From contig CM076271.1 of NCBI GenBank assembly GCA_038380795.1, positions 21,281,001-21,345,000 on the forward strand: a stretch of 64,000 nucleotides of DNA, read 5' to 3'. Origin of the DNA: Pyrocephalus nanus (lineage: Eukaryota > Chordata > Aves > Passeriformes > Tyrannidae). The notes under the pieces are model-generated. The model worked only from the letters and a program-made list of their open reading frames with translations, was not told where the DNA came from and searched no databases. Below are positions 27,201 to 34,386 of this stretch, piece after piece. How positions within the stretch are numbered: position 1 is the stretch's first letter; each line of letters opens with the position of its first letter. Made by a program: the position numbers and the translations under genes.

Positions 27201-27295
27201 ATATACCAACTGTTGTGATATTATCTGTCACTCACCTCAGCCACCTGCTGAGTCTCCACTACCTGCTGAGCCAGCAGCTCCATATTGGTTGCCAT
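3103..27295 (-). CDS. NR2C2: Nuclear receptor NR2C2 (TR4), complete spliced coding sequence, 14 exons
   Basis: This orphan nuclear receptor binds direct repeats of AGGTCA in the nucleus and activates or represses lipid, erythroid and germ-cell genes. The coding parts, in transcript order, are 27295-27236, 19720-19610, 18744-18544, 17415-17313, 16285-16106, 14032-13885, 12268-12175, 11759-11626, 9477-9300, 9037-8916, 8393-8254, 7286-7149, 5558-5453 and 3277-3103. They sum to 1,890 nt, which is 629 residues plus TAG. The DNA-binding domain spans about residues 150-216, with zinc ligands C150, C153, C167, C170 and C186, C192, C202, C205. The P-box is CEGCK, the type that reads AGGTCA. The ligand-binding domain spans about 404-629 and ends with a helix around IPYILKME (AF-2). 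NR2C2 rather than its paralogue NR2C1 is indicated by the N-terminal RIQIISTD block, by [11 protein letters not shown] and DHPGLTS in the ligand domain, and by FGD5 next door. All splice phases agree and no frame is broken. Confidence 0.97.
5453..5558 (-). CDS. NR2C2: NR2C2 exon, residues 538-571, ligand-binding domain
   Basis: This is 106 bases. It encodes [18 protein letters not shown] and [16 protein letters not shown], helix 9 with part of the dimer surface. The acceptor is TTTCTTTAG and the donor GTATTT. It leaves on a split arginine codon (AG|G). Confidence 0.97.
7149..7286 (-). CDS. NR2C2: NR2C2 exon, residues 492-536, ligand-binding domain
   Basis: This is 138 bases. It encodes [34 protein letters not shown] and [11 protein letters not shown], the conserved helices 7-8. 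The acceptor is TTTTTGCAG and the donor GTAAGG. It leaves on a split aspartate codon. Confidence 0.97.
7580..8102 (+). mobile_element. CR1 LINE internal fragment in NR2C2 intron, antisense to the gene
   Basis: This is a ~520-base piece of the C-terminal end of CR1 ORF2 (…[31 protein letters not shown]). Both ends are truncated: it starts inside the ORF at about ATTTGCACATGACACC and stops at about GTTGAGCC, with no CR1 3' UTR or tail. The 153-codon frame starting at 7607 differs from the matching frame in the minus-strand CR1 at 57.7-58.2 kb by only about three residues, and both share the same frame slip after KLSMSQS. This shared slip shows they are not intact genes. Confidence 0.9.
8254..8393 (-). 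CDS. NR2C2: NR2C2 exon, residues 445-490, ligand-binding domain
   Basis: This is 140 bases. It encodes [19 protein letters not shown], then [18 protein letters not shown] and [20 protein letters not shown] separates TR4 from TR2. It leaves on a split aspartate codon (G|AT). Confidence 0.97.
8916..9037 (-). CDS. NR2C2: NR2C2 exon, residues 404-443, start of ligand-binding domain
   Basis: This is 122 bases. It encodes [19 protein letters not shown] and [22 protein letters not shown] and HWARSIPAF are TR4-type. It contains the helix 3 signature of nuclear receptors. It leaves on a split glycine codon (GG|G). Confidence 0.97.
9300..9477 (-). CDS. NR2C2: NR2C2 exon, residues 345-403
   Basis: This is 178 bases. 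It encodes [14 protein letters not shown], then [19 protein letters not shown] and [12 protein letters not shown]. The [17 protein letters not shown] block is TR4-type, since TR2 differs here. It leaves in phase 0 just before the ligand-binding domain. Confidence 0.96.
9777..10350 (+). mobile_element. Solo LTR of an avian endogenous retrovirus in NR2C2 intron, antisense to the gene
   Basis: About 570 bases match an LTR type I know from many bird genomes. It opens near TGTGCTGTGCTGGTTTTGGC, has a degenerate promoter area around CTCAGTAAATAAGG (about 10,050-10,063), and ends at TTAAACAACA. No internal retroviral genes flank it, so it is a solo LTR or a fragment. I could not define a target-site duplication with confidence, so the ends are approximate. 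It lies about 300 bases upstream of the NR2C2 exon at 9300-9477 on the opposite strand. Confidence 0.75.
11626..11759 (-). CDS. NR2C2: NR2C2 exon, residues 300-343
   Basis: This is 134 bases. It encodes [18 protein letters not shown] and the acidic stretch [19 protein letters not shown]. It enters in phase 0 and leaves on a split arginine codon (CG|G). It is hinge sequence typical of the NR2C group. Confidence 0.95.
12175..12268 (-). CDS. NR2C2: NR2C2 exon, residues 269-299
   Basis: This is 94 bases. It encodes [18 protein letters not shown] then [13 protein letters not shown], part of the hinge between the DNA-binding and ligand-binding domains. It enters with one base completing arginine and leaves in phase 0 before GTATTA. 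Confidence 0.95.
13163..13228. repeat. AT microsatellite, imperfect
   Basis: Runs of alternating TA are broken by AAATAAA and a short TTCAACAA spacer, inside the NR2C2 intron between the exons at 14.0 and 12.2 kb. The tract is nearly self-complementary. Nothing suggests a function. Confidence 0.85.
13885..14032 (-). CDS. NR2C2: NR2C2 exon, residues 220-267, hinge
   Basis: This is 148 bases. It encodes [33 protein letters not shown] and [11 protein letters not shown]. It is the hinge that follows the DNA-binding domain and is strongly conserved between TR2 and TR4. It leaves on a split arginine codon (CG|G). Confidence 0.96.
16106..16285 (-). CDS. NR2C2: NR2C2 exon, residues 160-218, core DNA-binding domain
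   Basis: This is 180 bases. It encodes [17 protein letters not shown], the rest of finger 1 with the recognition helix, and then [17 protein letters not shown] and [16 protein letters not shown] of finger 2. Six of the eight zinc-binding cysteines are here and all are present. The donor GTGAGT splits a serine codon (T|CG). Confidence 0.97.
17313..17415 (-). CDS. NR2C2: NR2C2 exon, residues 125-158, first half of zinc finger 1
   Basis: This is 103 bases, entering in phase 0 and leaving after one base. It encodes [13 protein letters not shown] and then [11 protein letters not shown], which holds the first two zinc ligands C150 and C153. The split glycine codon (G|GT) joins the next exon inside the first finger, a usual intron position in this subfamily. 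Confidence 0.96.
18544..18744 (-). CDS. NR2C2: NR2C2 exon, residues 58-124
   Basis: This is 201 bases in phase 0 at both ends. It encodes [18 protein letters not shown] through [17 protein letters not shown], the conserved glutamine- and isoleucine-rich A/B region of TR4. RIQ-IVTD appears at both exon junctions, so skipping this exon would keep the frame and the local sequence. Confidence 0.96.
19610..19720 (-). CDS. NR2C2: NR2C2 exon, residues 21-57
   Basis: This is 111 bases in phase 0 at both ends, with acceptor …TTTACAG and donor GTAAAA. It encodes [11 protein letters not shown] then [17 protein letters not shown]. It belongs to the variable N-terminal A/B region. The MTSPS methionine corresponds, from memory, to the start used in shorter mammalian TR4 records. 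Confidence 0.95.
20200..21900 (+). mobile_element. CR1 LINE, 5'-truncated with intact 3' tail, antisense in NR2C2 intron
   Basis: About 1.7 kb of CR1 ORF2 and 3' UTR. Reverse-transcriptase blocks can be read in broken frames: [15 protein letters not shown] and [19 protein letters not shown] around 20.4-20.6 kb, then the catalytic region [10 protein letters not shown] near 21.03 kb, then the C-terminal and 3' UTR part. It ends in the CR1 tail (…AAACCATTCTGTGATTCTGGG). Several frameshifts and stops show it is old and dead. The 5' end near 20.2 kb is approximate. It lies in the 7.5-kb intron after the start-codon exon. Confidence 0.9.
22775..23140. repeat. AT-rich tract with scattered TATATA runs
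   Basis: A cluster of imperfect TA and TATAAA runs, strongest at 22,875-22,970, with alternating purine-pyrimidine steps near 23,085-23,130. It is intronic low-complexity DNA. I see no gene in it. Confidence 0.7.
23141..27235. other. NR2C2 intron, remainder, nothing recognised
   Basis: About 4.1 kb of AT-rich intron just downstream (in transcript direction) of the start-codon exon. I found no exon with good splice sites and no mobile element that I recognise. Short frames such as that at 25,340-25,543 have no familiar content. Confidence 0.5.
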
Positions 27296-27319
27296 GGTGA
27301 AACAAGATCATTAGAGAAC
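27236..27319 (-). CDS. NR2C2: NR2C2 exon with start codon (residues 1-20)
   Basis: The acceptor AG is at 27321-27320, followed by 24 bases of 5' UTR. ATG is at 27295-27293 in a strong context (CACCATGG). The peptide begins [17 protein letters not shown] and the donor GTGAGT starts at 27235. The exon ends in phase 0. The acceptor implies at least one further non-coding exon upstream, probably in the CpG island at 29-30.6 kb. An internal ATG in the next exon (MTSPSQRI) could start a shorter isoform. Confidence 0.93.
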
Positions 27320-27461
27320 CTGTTTGGAAAGATGCCAGCAACTTCCATCAGGCACAAAAGTCATGGATTTTTCTCATTATTAAAGAAAACTCTGAGATGA
27401 CTTTTTGGTAACTTACAGTTCTGCTTGATCTATATGGCAAATAAGCCAAAATGCCATGGAT

Positions 27462-27514
27462 GCGTGTGTGCGACTACATACACGTGCACACATACGTATA
27501 TGGGACATGCACAC
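27462..27514. repeat. Degenerate alternating purine-pyrimidine tract
   Basis: About 50 bases rich in GT/CA steps (GCGTGTGTGCG…ACACGTGCACACATACGTATA), about 145 bases upstream of the NR2C2 start-codon exon in the first intron. It contains CACGTG, a canonical E-box. It is a decayed dinucleotide repeat or a chance cluster. Confidence 0.5.
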
Positions 27515-29282
27515 TGGAACTGTGCCATTCAAATACCTAAGGCACAGAGTTATTCCCTTACTCTATAAAGCCTCCAATATACTATTTCCACTCTATTATT
27601 TCGGCTGTAAAGAAGAGATGGTAATTTCATAAATGAGAAAGGACTAATTTGAGTGTCAACTACTGATGCAGTTTGTGGAATTCATAGATCTCTAAGGCAC
27701 TTTCCTCAGCTCAAGGAGGATAAACCTTACAGTTAAACGGTTTCTACACCCTGCACTGAACACGGGGCAGCAAGCTAAGAATGCTGTTTTGCATAAACTG
27801 CCACATACATTTATATTCTTAGAGTAATCTTGCACAATAAGGGAAATAAACTGTCCCATCTAAAATGTATTTTCAGTTATCTAAACTTTTATTATAATGT
27901 GATAATATTATCATTTTGAGAAGAAAATACTGCAGAATCATTTTATCCTGAGTGACTACATATTCTGAATGACTATGCACTGAATTTTACAATCTTTGGG
28001 ATTAAAAAAAAAGACAAAGCAATCAAGGATAAAGAAACAAGAAAAAGCACTCCCAATATATTTTTAATTATAATTATTAGGGCTGTGTTTTAAGATTTCC
28101 AATTAATTAATTCAGTTTTTAATTGTGACTTGCTCATTACAGGGCCAGACTTCAGATTCTGACCCAGGTGTAGGTAATGAAAAGGCATTCCTGAATGCTG
28201 GCCCATTTGATGTTTATTGAAAACCTCTGTTTCTATCTCCAAAATATTTAATATAAAATTTAAAAATACTGCAAACAATAGCAAAACACATAACAGAAAA
28301 ACGCATTTCCCTATGGAAACTATTTATGCTAGTTTTTCCTACAGCTTGTCATGTTTTATTCAAGTGTTCAACTTACACATTAAGATTAGGAACCCTTTCC
28401 ACCAAACCCAGCTTGTGAATGGTTTCTCAGTTGTTCAGTAACTCCTTTTCAGTGTTTTATCTTAAATTGTTTTATATTCAGCAAGAATAACCACATGGTT
28501 GTAGCGTTATTTTCTCAATACTTTAAGATGAAAGAAGCCCTGCAGATGATATATTTTGTTCATAAAAGTACCTTTCTGAAACACAAAGATGTCTTTGCTG
28601 CCGCATGGCTCTAATGGATTTGCTGGTGGTGCAAATTTGACCCTTCCAAAACAGCCTCAAGCTGAGGCTATTAAGCTGATTCAGTTGAAGCCAAGAGACC
28701 GTACACAGCCATACCAAGCTTCTTAATGGTGTTGACTCCCAGAACGCAAAATCAGCTTCTCAGCAAAAGCCTTGAGCAGCAGTTTGTAAGGCAACAACGA
28801 AAAAAAAATCCCCCTAACAAACCAACAAGAAGTGCAACTTAAAATCTGCAAGGAGGCACATGGAGTACCAGGAAATTATTTTCAGTGTAGTATTTTGGCA
28901 GCCAGCTCAGTATGTGCTCAGGCACTGCTGTCCAGAACACGGTGTAAACCCATTAATCTCTCCCTAAGCTGCACTGAAACCTCAGAAACAAGTCATAAAC
29001 TCCATTTGAGGTATGGCCCAAACAGGACGACATGGCAAAAAGCCGAATTCAGAATTATTGATATTTGCTCCTTTAAGGAAATGAAGTTCTTCACACTGTG
29101 AGATCGACTCGGCTACACCGGCGGGACAGGCGTGGCGCGGGTGTGGCTCTGCTGGCAGCCTCTGGTACGCTGCTCTGGCGGCCAGGACACAGCGAGCAGC
29201 CCCAGCCCCGGCACGGACACGACGGGCAGCGGGACCCGGCCCCGAACCCCCCGGGCAGGGCGGGGCCAGCCCCCCGGCCCCC

Positions 29283-29287
29283 ATTGG
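29283..29287 (-). promoter_or_regulatory. CCAAT box (minus orientation)
   Basis: ATTGG on the plus strand, in CCATTGGCTG. It is one of a pair with the site at 29,403. NF-Y sites in pairs are common in CpG-island promoters. In minus orientation it would sit just upstream of a minus-strand start near 29.1-29.2 kb, but the start itself is not known. Confidence 0.5.
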
Positions 29288-29402
29288 CTGCGCGCGCGTC
29301 ACCCGCGGCAGCAGGGCCGCGTCCAGCTCCCGCCCCGCGCGCCTTCAGCCCCGCCCCCCGAATGACCTCATGGCAAGCGCAGCGCTACCCTGCACGGCGC
29401 TC

Positions 29403-29407
29403 ATTGG
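29403..29407 (-). promoter_or_regulatory. CCAAT box (minus orientation), second copy
   Basis: ATTGG on the plus strand, in TCATTGGCCG, 120 bases from the first copy and in the same orientation. Confidence 0.5.
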
Positions 29408-29486
29408 CCGAGCGACCCGCCTGTAATAGCGGCGGCGGCACCACCCCCCGATCGCAAGAAGAACCCCCCGGGGACGCACTGAGCAC

Positions 29487-29496
29487 AAGATGGCGG
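29487..29496 (+). promoter_or_regulatory. YY1-type motif AAGATGGCGG
   Basis: This matches the extended YY1 site. In housekeeping promoters this motif in sense orientation usually lies just after the transcription start. Here it points along the plus strand, opposite to NR2C2. Confidence 0.5.
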
Positions 29497-29623
29497 TGCT
29501 GGCCTCTTGCCAGGGCCCAGGCGGGGCTGCCGCCGCCGCCATTAAGCCCCTTCCCCTCCCCTCCGGTACAGCTTTGTGTCAGGCTATGGGAGGCCTGAGC
29601 ATGGCAATGAGGAAGCAGCCGGT

Positions 29624-29634
29624 AAGATGGCGGC
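29624..29634 (+). promoter_or_regulatory. YY1-type motif AAGATGGCGGC, second copy
   Basis: A full match to the extended YY1 site, in the same orientation and 137 bases from the first copy. It overlaps a possible plus-strand splice donor (CAGCCG|GTAAGA), so the two readings compete. Confidence 0.5.
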
Positions 29635-30345
29635 GGTCTCAGCCCCGTATGCAAAGTACCCACCGCCCCCTCCCCTCCGCCCTCCCGGTGGCAAAGGTAA
29701 AAGGGTCGGGTTCAAGCCGCCGCCTCCGCCCGCTCAGACTCCATCTTCTCTCTCTCTGTGTTCGTGTCCCGCGATCATCGCCGCGACCATCGCCCCTGCA
29801 CCCCCCCCGGACAGCAGACTGCGCTCACCGCGACCGGACCGGCTCCGACATCAGTCGGCCCACAATGCAGCACAGCGGCTCCGCCACGGGACTGCCGATC
29901 GACCCAGCACGCCGCAACGGTCCTTTCCTCTCCTCTCTCTCCAGGAACTGCAGGCTAGCCCAGAGCACAGCTGGCGCTCGCTTACCAGCCAAATACCGGA
30001 GCTGTGCAATCCCCTTCCCTAAACCCACCGTCACCCCTCCCCTCCCCTCGCTGGGGTGTCCCGAGCAGGGCCCGCTGCCGCCTCCCTGCGCCCCCTCCCT
30101 CGTCCTGGCCCCCACAAAACAAACCCACCCGGGCTGCCTCAATTTTAAAAAATGGTTTTTACCTCAGGAATGGGCGCCAAAGGTGCAGTGGCGGTGACCC
30201 GGGCGGGTCGGTGCTGTGGCGGTGCCCAGCAGCGGCCCTCCCTCCCCCCGCGGGGGCGGCGAGGGGCTGTGGGGCCCGCGGAGGGGAGGGAGCCGGGACT
30301 ATGCTGGGCCGGGGGTGTTTTGTTGTGTGTGCCGTGCCCTGTGAC

Positions 30346-30358
30346 AGGTCAGAGTTCG
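30346..30358 (+). promoter_or_regulatory. DR1-like nuclear receptor site in the CpG island
   Basis: AGGTCA, one spacer base, then AGTTCG, whose last base departs from the AGTTCA/AGGTCA form. TR4 prefers direct repeats with a one-base spacer. A further inverted half-site, TGACCC, follows at 30,359-30,364. The site is near the receptor's own promoter, so self-regulation is possible; there is no direct evidence. Confidence 0.3.
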
Positions 30359-30640
30359 TGACCCCACCGCCGCCGCCCGCGAGCGCGTCCCCGCTTCCTC
30401 TTCCAGCGCCCGCCCTGCCGCGGCCCCTCCATCCCCCGCGGGGCGGGGCCGGCGGCGGGGAGGGGCTACTGGGCTACCTGGGCCGCCCGAGCCCCGCACC
30501 GCTCGGACCGGGCTGGGTTTCCATAGCTTTGCAGGAGGAGGTCGGCCCCCCGGGCCAGCAAGGGGAAGGTACGGCCCCCGCCTTTGCACATCCCGCTCAG
30601 AAGACTCCTCGGGGGCCTGCAGCCCGAGGTAATGGGTAGG

Positions 30641-32092
30641 CGGTGGCTGTTCTGTGCGCCGGTGGTGCTGATATTTCAGGTGTACCCTGGTTTTCGCTGA
30701 AGGTGCAGTCAAAGTCAGTCTCGCAGTTGAGGGAGGCTCTCACAAACGCCACCGCCAGATAGTACCGACTTCTTACTTTATTTTCTAAAGTCCGTGTCAT
30801 TGATTAGGGCTCTCACGGTGAAGCTGGTTGTGAGTCTAGTTCTGCTTGTGAATGCTCAGTGGTAGGCGCAAGCCAGGTTTGGGTGTGGCTGAGATGGTTT
30901 AAGCACCTTTCAGTGCTTGTCATCTCGCAGGCTACCAGATGTTGACCACCTGTCATAACTGTGTAGCTATTTCTTAACCTACCCCTATCAAAATGTTCTT
31001 GGTACTTTAATAAGTTTTCTTTGAGTCTAGTAATTTTGACAGGAACTAACTTAAGGAGCAGTTAGAAGAATAGTAAAACTGAAAGAGGTGAAGGGATGGT
31101 AACTCCTGAAAGGAAATGTATGGACGAGATGGCAGCTGCATGCAAGAGTCACATAGACAGGAAGTGCTACTGTCTGAGTAGTTTCACAACACTCTGATTT
31201 TTTGTTTGTTTGGGGGGATTTTTGTGGGTGGGTTGTTTGTTTTTCTTAGAAGTGGTTATTTGGGGCAAGGATATGAGAAATAAAGAAGTACACCTATGAA
31301 TTACAGCCTGTCATAGAATGGGACTTAGCAAAGCAGATGATGTACAGATGTCTTTGCAATACATAAATAAAGGAAAATGTCTCAATGTCTTGGGTGTTCA
31401 CTATTGTAATGTTAAATACATGAGGAATATCCAAATTTTCAAACTATGTATATGCCTTTAGAAGCAGGGTTTTTTAACTTCATAAAATATACTATTAAAG
31501 GGTGTGACTGAGTGAAAGAATGGAAAATGCTGAAGCCAGATGTGAAATGCTGCTTTCCCCTCAGTGCTTCCTGATGGGCAAATTGAGGAAAAGTTTAGAG
31601 GACAGGGGTTGTCTCCTCATTCTTCCTTGTTTGTGCCATCGAGAGAAGGCCTCAGAGCAGTTTTATTCTGAGCTCTTGTGGAGTGCAGTCCCATTTGATG
31701 TGGAGCTCCACTGTGCTCACTGAGACTAGCAACACTAAGTGCAGTGAGGAAAGCTGCATCAAAAAAGCTGTGACAAACTTTGCTGCAGTGTTTGTGATAA
31801 TTTCAGTGATATGCAGAACTACACTGTATGTCCTGAACTTGTTTAATAAGCAAGATTGTATTAGATGATGTTGAAGTTTCCTAAATTTATATACACTGAC
31901 TTCTAAAAGAGCATTAGTAAAAAGGGCTCGTATAGGCCATTTTTGGCCTTAGCTATGACTGAAGAGAAATAATAGAAGATGCTGAAGGTGAAAAAGATCA
32001 AAAACTGAGATAGTCTACAAGTAAAGGTTAATAACTAGACTAGCAGCAAAGAAAATAATTATATCTGTCTACCACACTGTTGTGAGCTGCCC
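30641..32092. other. Intergenic DNA, nothing recognised
   Basis: AT-richer DNA right of the CpG island. I see no protein exon. Plus-strand AATAAA hexamers occur near 31,279 and 31,367. If a divergent non-coding RNA starts in the CpG island, its first intron or exons would lie here. Confidence 0.45.
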
Positions 32093-32433
32093 ATGGATTG
32101 CAGCCAGATGCTAATCCAGTCATTTGCTGCCCCCCCCATAACAGGACAGGGGCAGAAAAAGCTCATAGGTCAAGATAAAGACAGATCACTTACCAGTTAC
32201 TGTCATGGGCAGAATAGATCTGTTTTGGGAAAAATTAATTTAACTGACTGCCAGTTAAAACAGCTGTGGATAGTGATAAAGCCAAAAATTAAAACACTAG
32301 CTTCCCCAGCCACTCCTTTCTGCTACTGGTGGTTTCACCCCCCCTCGGAGCAGTGCTTGGGGGATCCCAGCCAGCACAAACCACCTCCTGCCTGCCCTTG
32401 TGCTCTTCAGGCTTGTGACCTGCTCACTGAGAT
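32093..32433 (+). repeat. Probable fragment of an avian interspersed repeat flanking the minisatellite
   Basis: The block around GTCATGGGCAGAATAGATC, TTAATTTAACTGACTGCCAG and AACCACCTCCTGCCTGCCC reads like a dispersed sequence I have met in several bird genomes. The bases right of the minisatellite (GGGCTCCACCGAGGGCTTC, GGGCCGCAGTTCC, to about 33,418) look like the other side of the same element. I cannot name the family. A search of bird repeat libraries would settle it. Confidence 0.4.
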
Positions 32434-33366
32434 CTCTCCTCAGGGCTCCTCTCCTCAGGGCTCCTCTCCTCAGGGCTCCTCTCCTCAGGGCTCCTCTCCT
32501 CAGGGCTCCTCTCCTCAGGGCTCCTCTCCTCAGGGCTCCTCTCCTCAGGGCTCCTCTCCTCAGGGCTCCTCTCCTCAGGGCTCCTCTCCTCAGGGCTCCT
32601 CTCCTCAGGGCTCCTCTCCTCAGGGCTCCTCTCCTCAGGGCTCCTCTCCTCAGGGCTCCTCTCCTCAGGGCTCCTCTCCTCAGGGCTCCTCTCCTCAGGG
32701 CTCCTCTCCTCAGGGCTCCTCTCCTCAGGGCTCCTCTCCTCAGGGCTCCTCTCCTCAGGGCTCCTCTCCTCAGGGCTCCTCTCCTCAGGGCTCCTCTCCT
32801 CAGGGCTCCTCTCCTCAGGGCTCCTCTCCTCAGGGCTCCTCTCCTCAGGGCTCCTCTCCTCAGGGCTCCTCTCCTCAGGGCTCCTCTCCTCAGGGCTCCT
32901 CTCCTCAGGGCTCCTCTCCTCAGGGCTCCTCTCCTCAGGGCTCCTCTCCTCAGGGCTCCTCTCCTCAGGGCTCCTCTCCTCAGGGCTCCTCTCCTCAGGG
33001 CTCCTCTCCTCAGGGCTCCTCTCCTCAGGGCTCCTCTCCTCAGGGCTCCTCTCCTCAGGGCTCCTCTCCTCAGGGCTCCTCTCCTCAGGGCTCCTCTCCT
33101 CAGGGCTCCTCTCCTCAGGGCTCCTCTCCTCAGGGCTCCTCTCCTCAGGGCTCCTCTCCTCAGGGCTCCTCTCCTCAGGGCTCCTCTCCTCAGGGCTCCT
33201 CTCCTCAGGGCTCCTCTCCTCAGGGCTCCTCTCCTCAGGGCTCCTCTCCTCAGGGCTCCTCTCCTCAGGGCTCCTCTCCTCAGGGCTCCTCTCCTCAGGG
33301 CTCCTCTCCTCAGGGCTCCTCTCCTCAGGGCTCCTCTCCTCAGGGCTCCTCTCCTCAGGGCTCCTC
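32434..33366 (+). repeat. Perfect 15-bp minisatellite, 61 identical units
   Basis: The unit is CTCCTCTCCTCAGGG. From 32,446 to 33,360 it repeats 61 times with no base change that I can see; partial units flank it on both sides. The unit is a multiple of three with no stop in any plus-strand frame, giving long artificial frames (SPQGS, LLRAP repeats). On the minus strand one frame also stays open (EERSP). It lies about 2-3 kb from the NR2C2 CpG island and 4.3 kb beyond the FGD5 stop. I see no evidence that it is translated. The uniformity points to very recent expansion or strong homogenisation. Confidence 0.97.
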
Positions 33367-33418
33367 ACGGAGAGCGGGCTCCACCGAGGGCTTCTCTCCT
33401 TTGGGCCGCAGTTCCTGA

Positions 33419-34302
33419 CAATAAGGATTAAATTGTTCCCAGCCATAGTGGAGAAGGGATTTTAGTGGTGTTCATTTTCAAACGCACCTGCTGATAACAA
33501 GGACCTTTTAGCTTCTCCCTTTTTTTGGGATAGTTGCCTTAGAAGAAAAAATGTGCTGCAAAATTGTCATGCAAGAAGAGGAGGGAAGAGACGTCGTGGA
33601 AGTTGCACCCTGCCCAGGAGAACAGACTGAATTCCCCACAGAGCAGAGGTGAGGTGTGCATACTTGTGGAGAGGGAAGGAGGTTTTAGGTGTGGAAGCAG
33701 AGAACCACTGCAAAGCACTTGTGGGTTGTGAGAGTACTAATGACATGGTCAAAGCTTTCTCTCTGGCCGTGGTGATGGGAGTAAAAGTACTTAATGGACT
33801 AAGGGGTCAGTCAGGGCAGGCCAAGTACTACAAAATGAGAATGGGATTTAAGGTTGCTCATGTGTTTTAATTTTTTTGGATTTTGTAGGTAATTGGATCA
33901 TTAGGATTAGTATTGTAGAGCTTTGTTGTTTGGGTTTTTTTTTTTAGTTCTCATTTCAGGTGCTTAAAATTTGCATAGAATTTTCTGGAAACTTTTGATG
34001 TAAATTATAAGAGAAAAACTGATACCTAGCATGGAAGAAATCAACAGTTATAAGTGACTGACAAGGTTTTAACTGTATAAACTGGTCTTGCTAATACCAC
34101 ATTCAATTTAAATCTCTAAGTGCTAGTAGATGATTTTTAAGTATGAGTCCTCATGCCTTGCTTTTTTGTACATGGCTGGGCAGTGCTGAGGGAAGCTGGT
34201 GACCTCCATCCTGTGGGGGTTTTGCCATCATGTCTCCATGTTCATCTCTTAGCAAAAATGACCTTGCTGTCTGCTGTAGGCTTTTTGACTGCAGAAAAAT
34301 AT
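33419..34302. other. Intergenic DNA, nothing recognised
   Basis: No exon or mobile element recognised between the minisatellite flank and the CR1 tail. It contains a short T-run near 33,930. Confidence 0.45.
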
Positions 34303-34386
34303 CACTACATAAAATCATTAAGGTTGGAAAAGACCTCCAAGGTCATCAAGTCTAAGCTTTGACGTCATAACACCATGCCCTGGAGT
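34303..34386 (-). mobile_element. CR1 LINE 3' tail fragment
   Basis: About 80 bases of the reverse-complemented CR1 3' end (ATAAAATCATTAAGGTTGG, AAAGACCTCCAAGGTCATCA). It is short and diverged, with only the tail and part of the 3' UTR. Confidence 0.8.

Larger units (their letters stand above)
29100..30640. promoter_or_regulatory. NR2C2: CpG island, NR2C2 promoter region
   Basis: About 1.5 kb of GC-rich, CpG-dense DNA in an otherwise AT-rich window, about 2-3 kb upstream of the NR2C2 start-codon exon. It contains inverted CCAAT boxes, GC boxes (for example GGGGCGGGGCC near 30,440), and YY1-type motifs. A fair minus-strand donor (GCG|GTGAGC, exon end 29,829) could end the non-coding first exon of NR2C2; 29,983 (CTG|GTAAGC) is an alternative. 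On the plus strand, donors such as CAAAG|GTAAAA (GT at 29,697) could serve a divergent transcript. Long open frames here come from base composition, not from a protein gene. Confidence 0.85.

Noticed and set aside
3103..27295. Identity as NR2C1 (TR2), with the neighbour as FGD6
   Set aside because: NR2C1 and FGD6 are also neighbours in vertebrates, so this was my first reading. The N-terminal RIQIISTD block, [18 protein letters not shown] and the C-terminal [10 protein letters not shown] are TR4-type, and the FYVE and PH sequences fit FGD5.
29490..30639. Open frames of 235, 211 and 148 codons in the CpG island
   Set aside because: GC-rich DNA has few stops. The peptides are proline, arginine and alanine rich in several overlapping frames, with no known domain.
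32093..33431. Long open frames of 441 and 343 codons (and 340 on the minus strand) as repeat-protein genes
   Set aside because: The frames exist because the 15-bp unit has no stop in these phases. The non-repeat part resembles an interspersed repeat, there is no domain, and competing frames are equally open.
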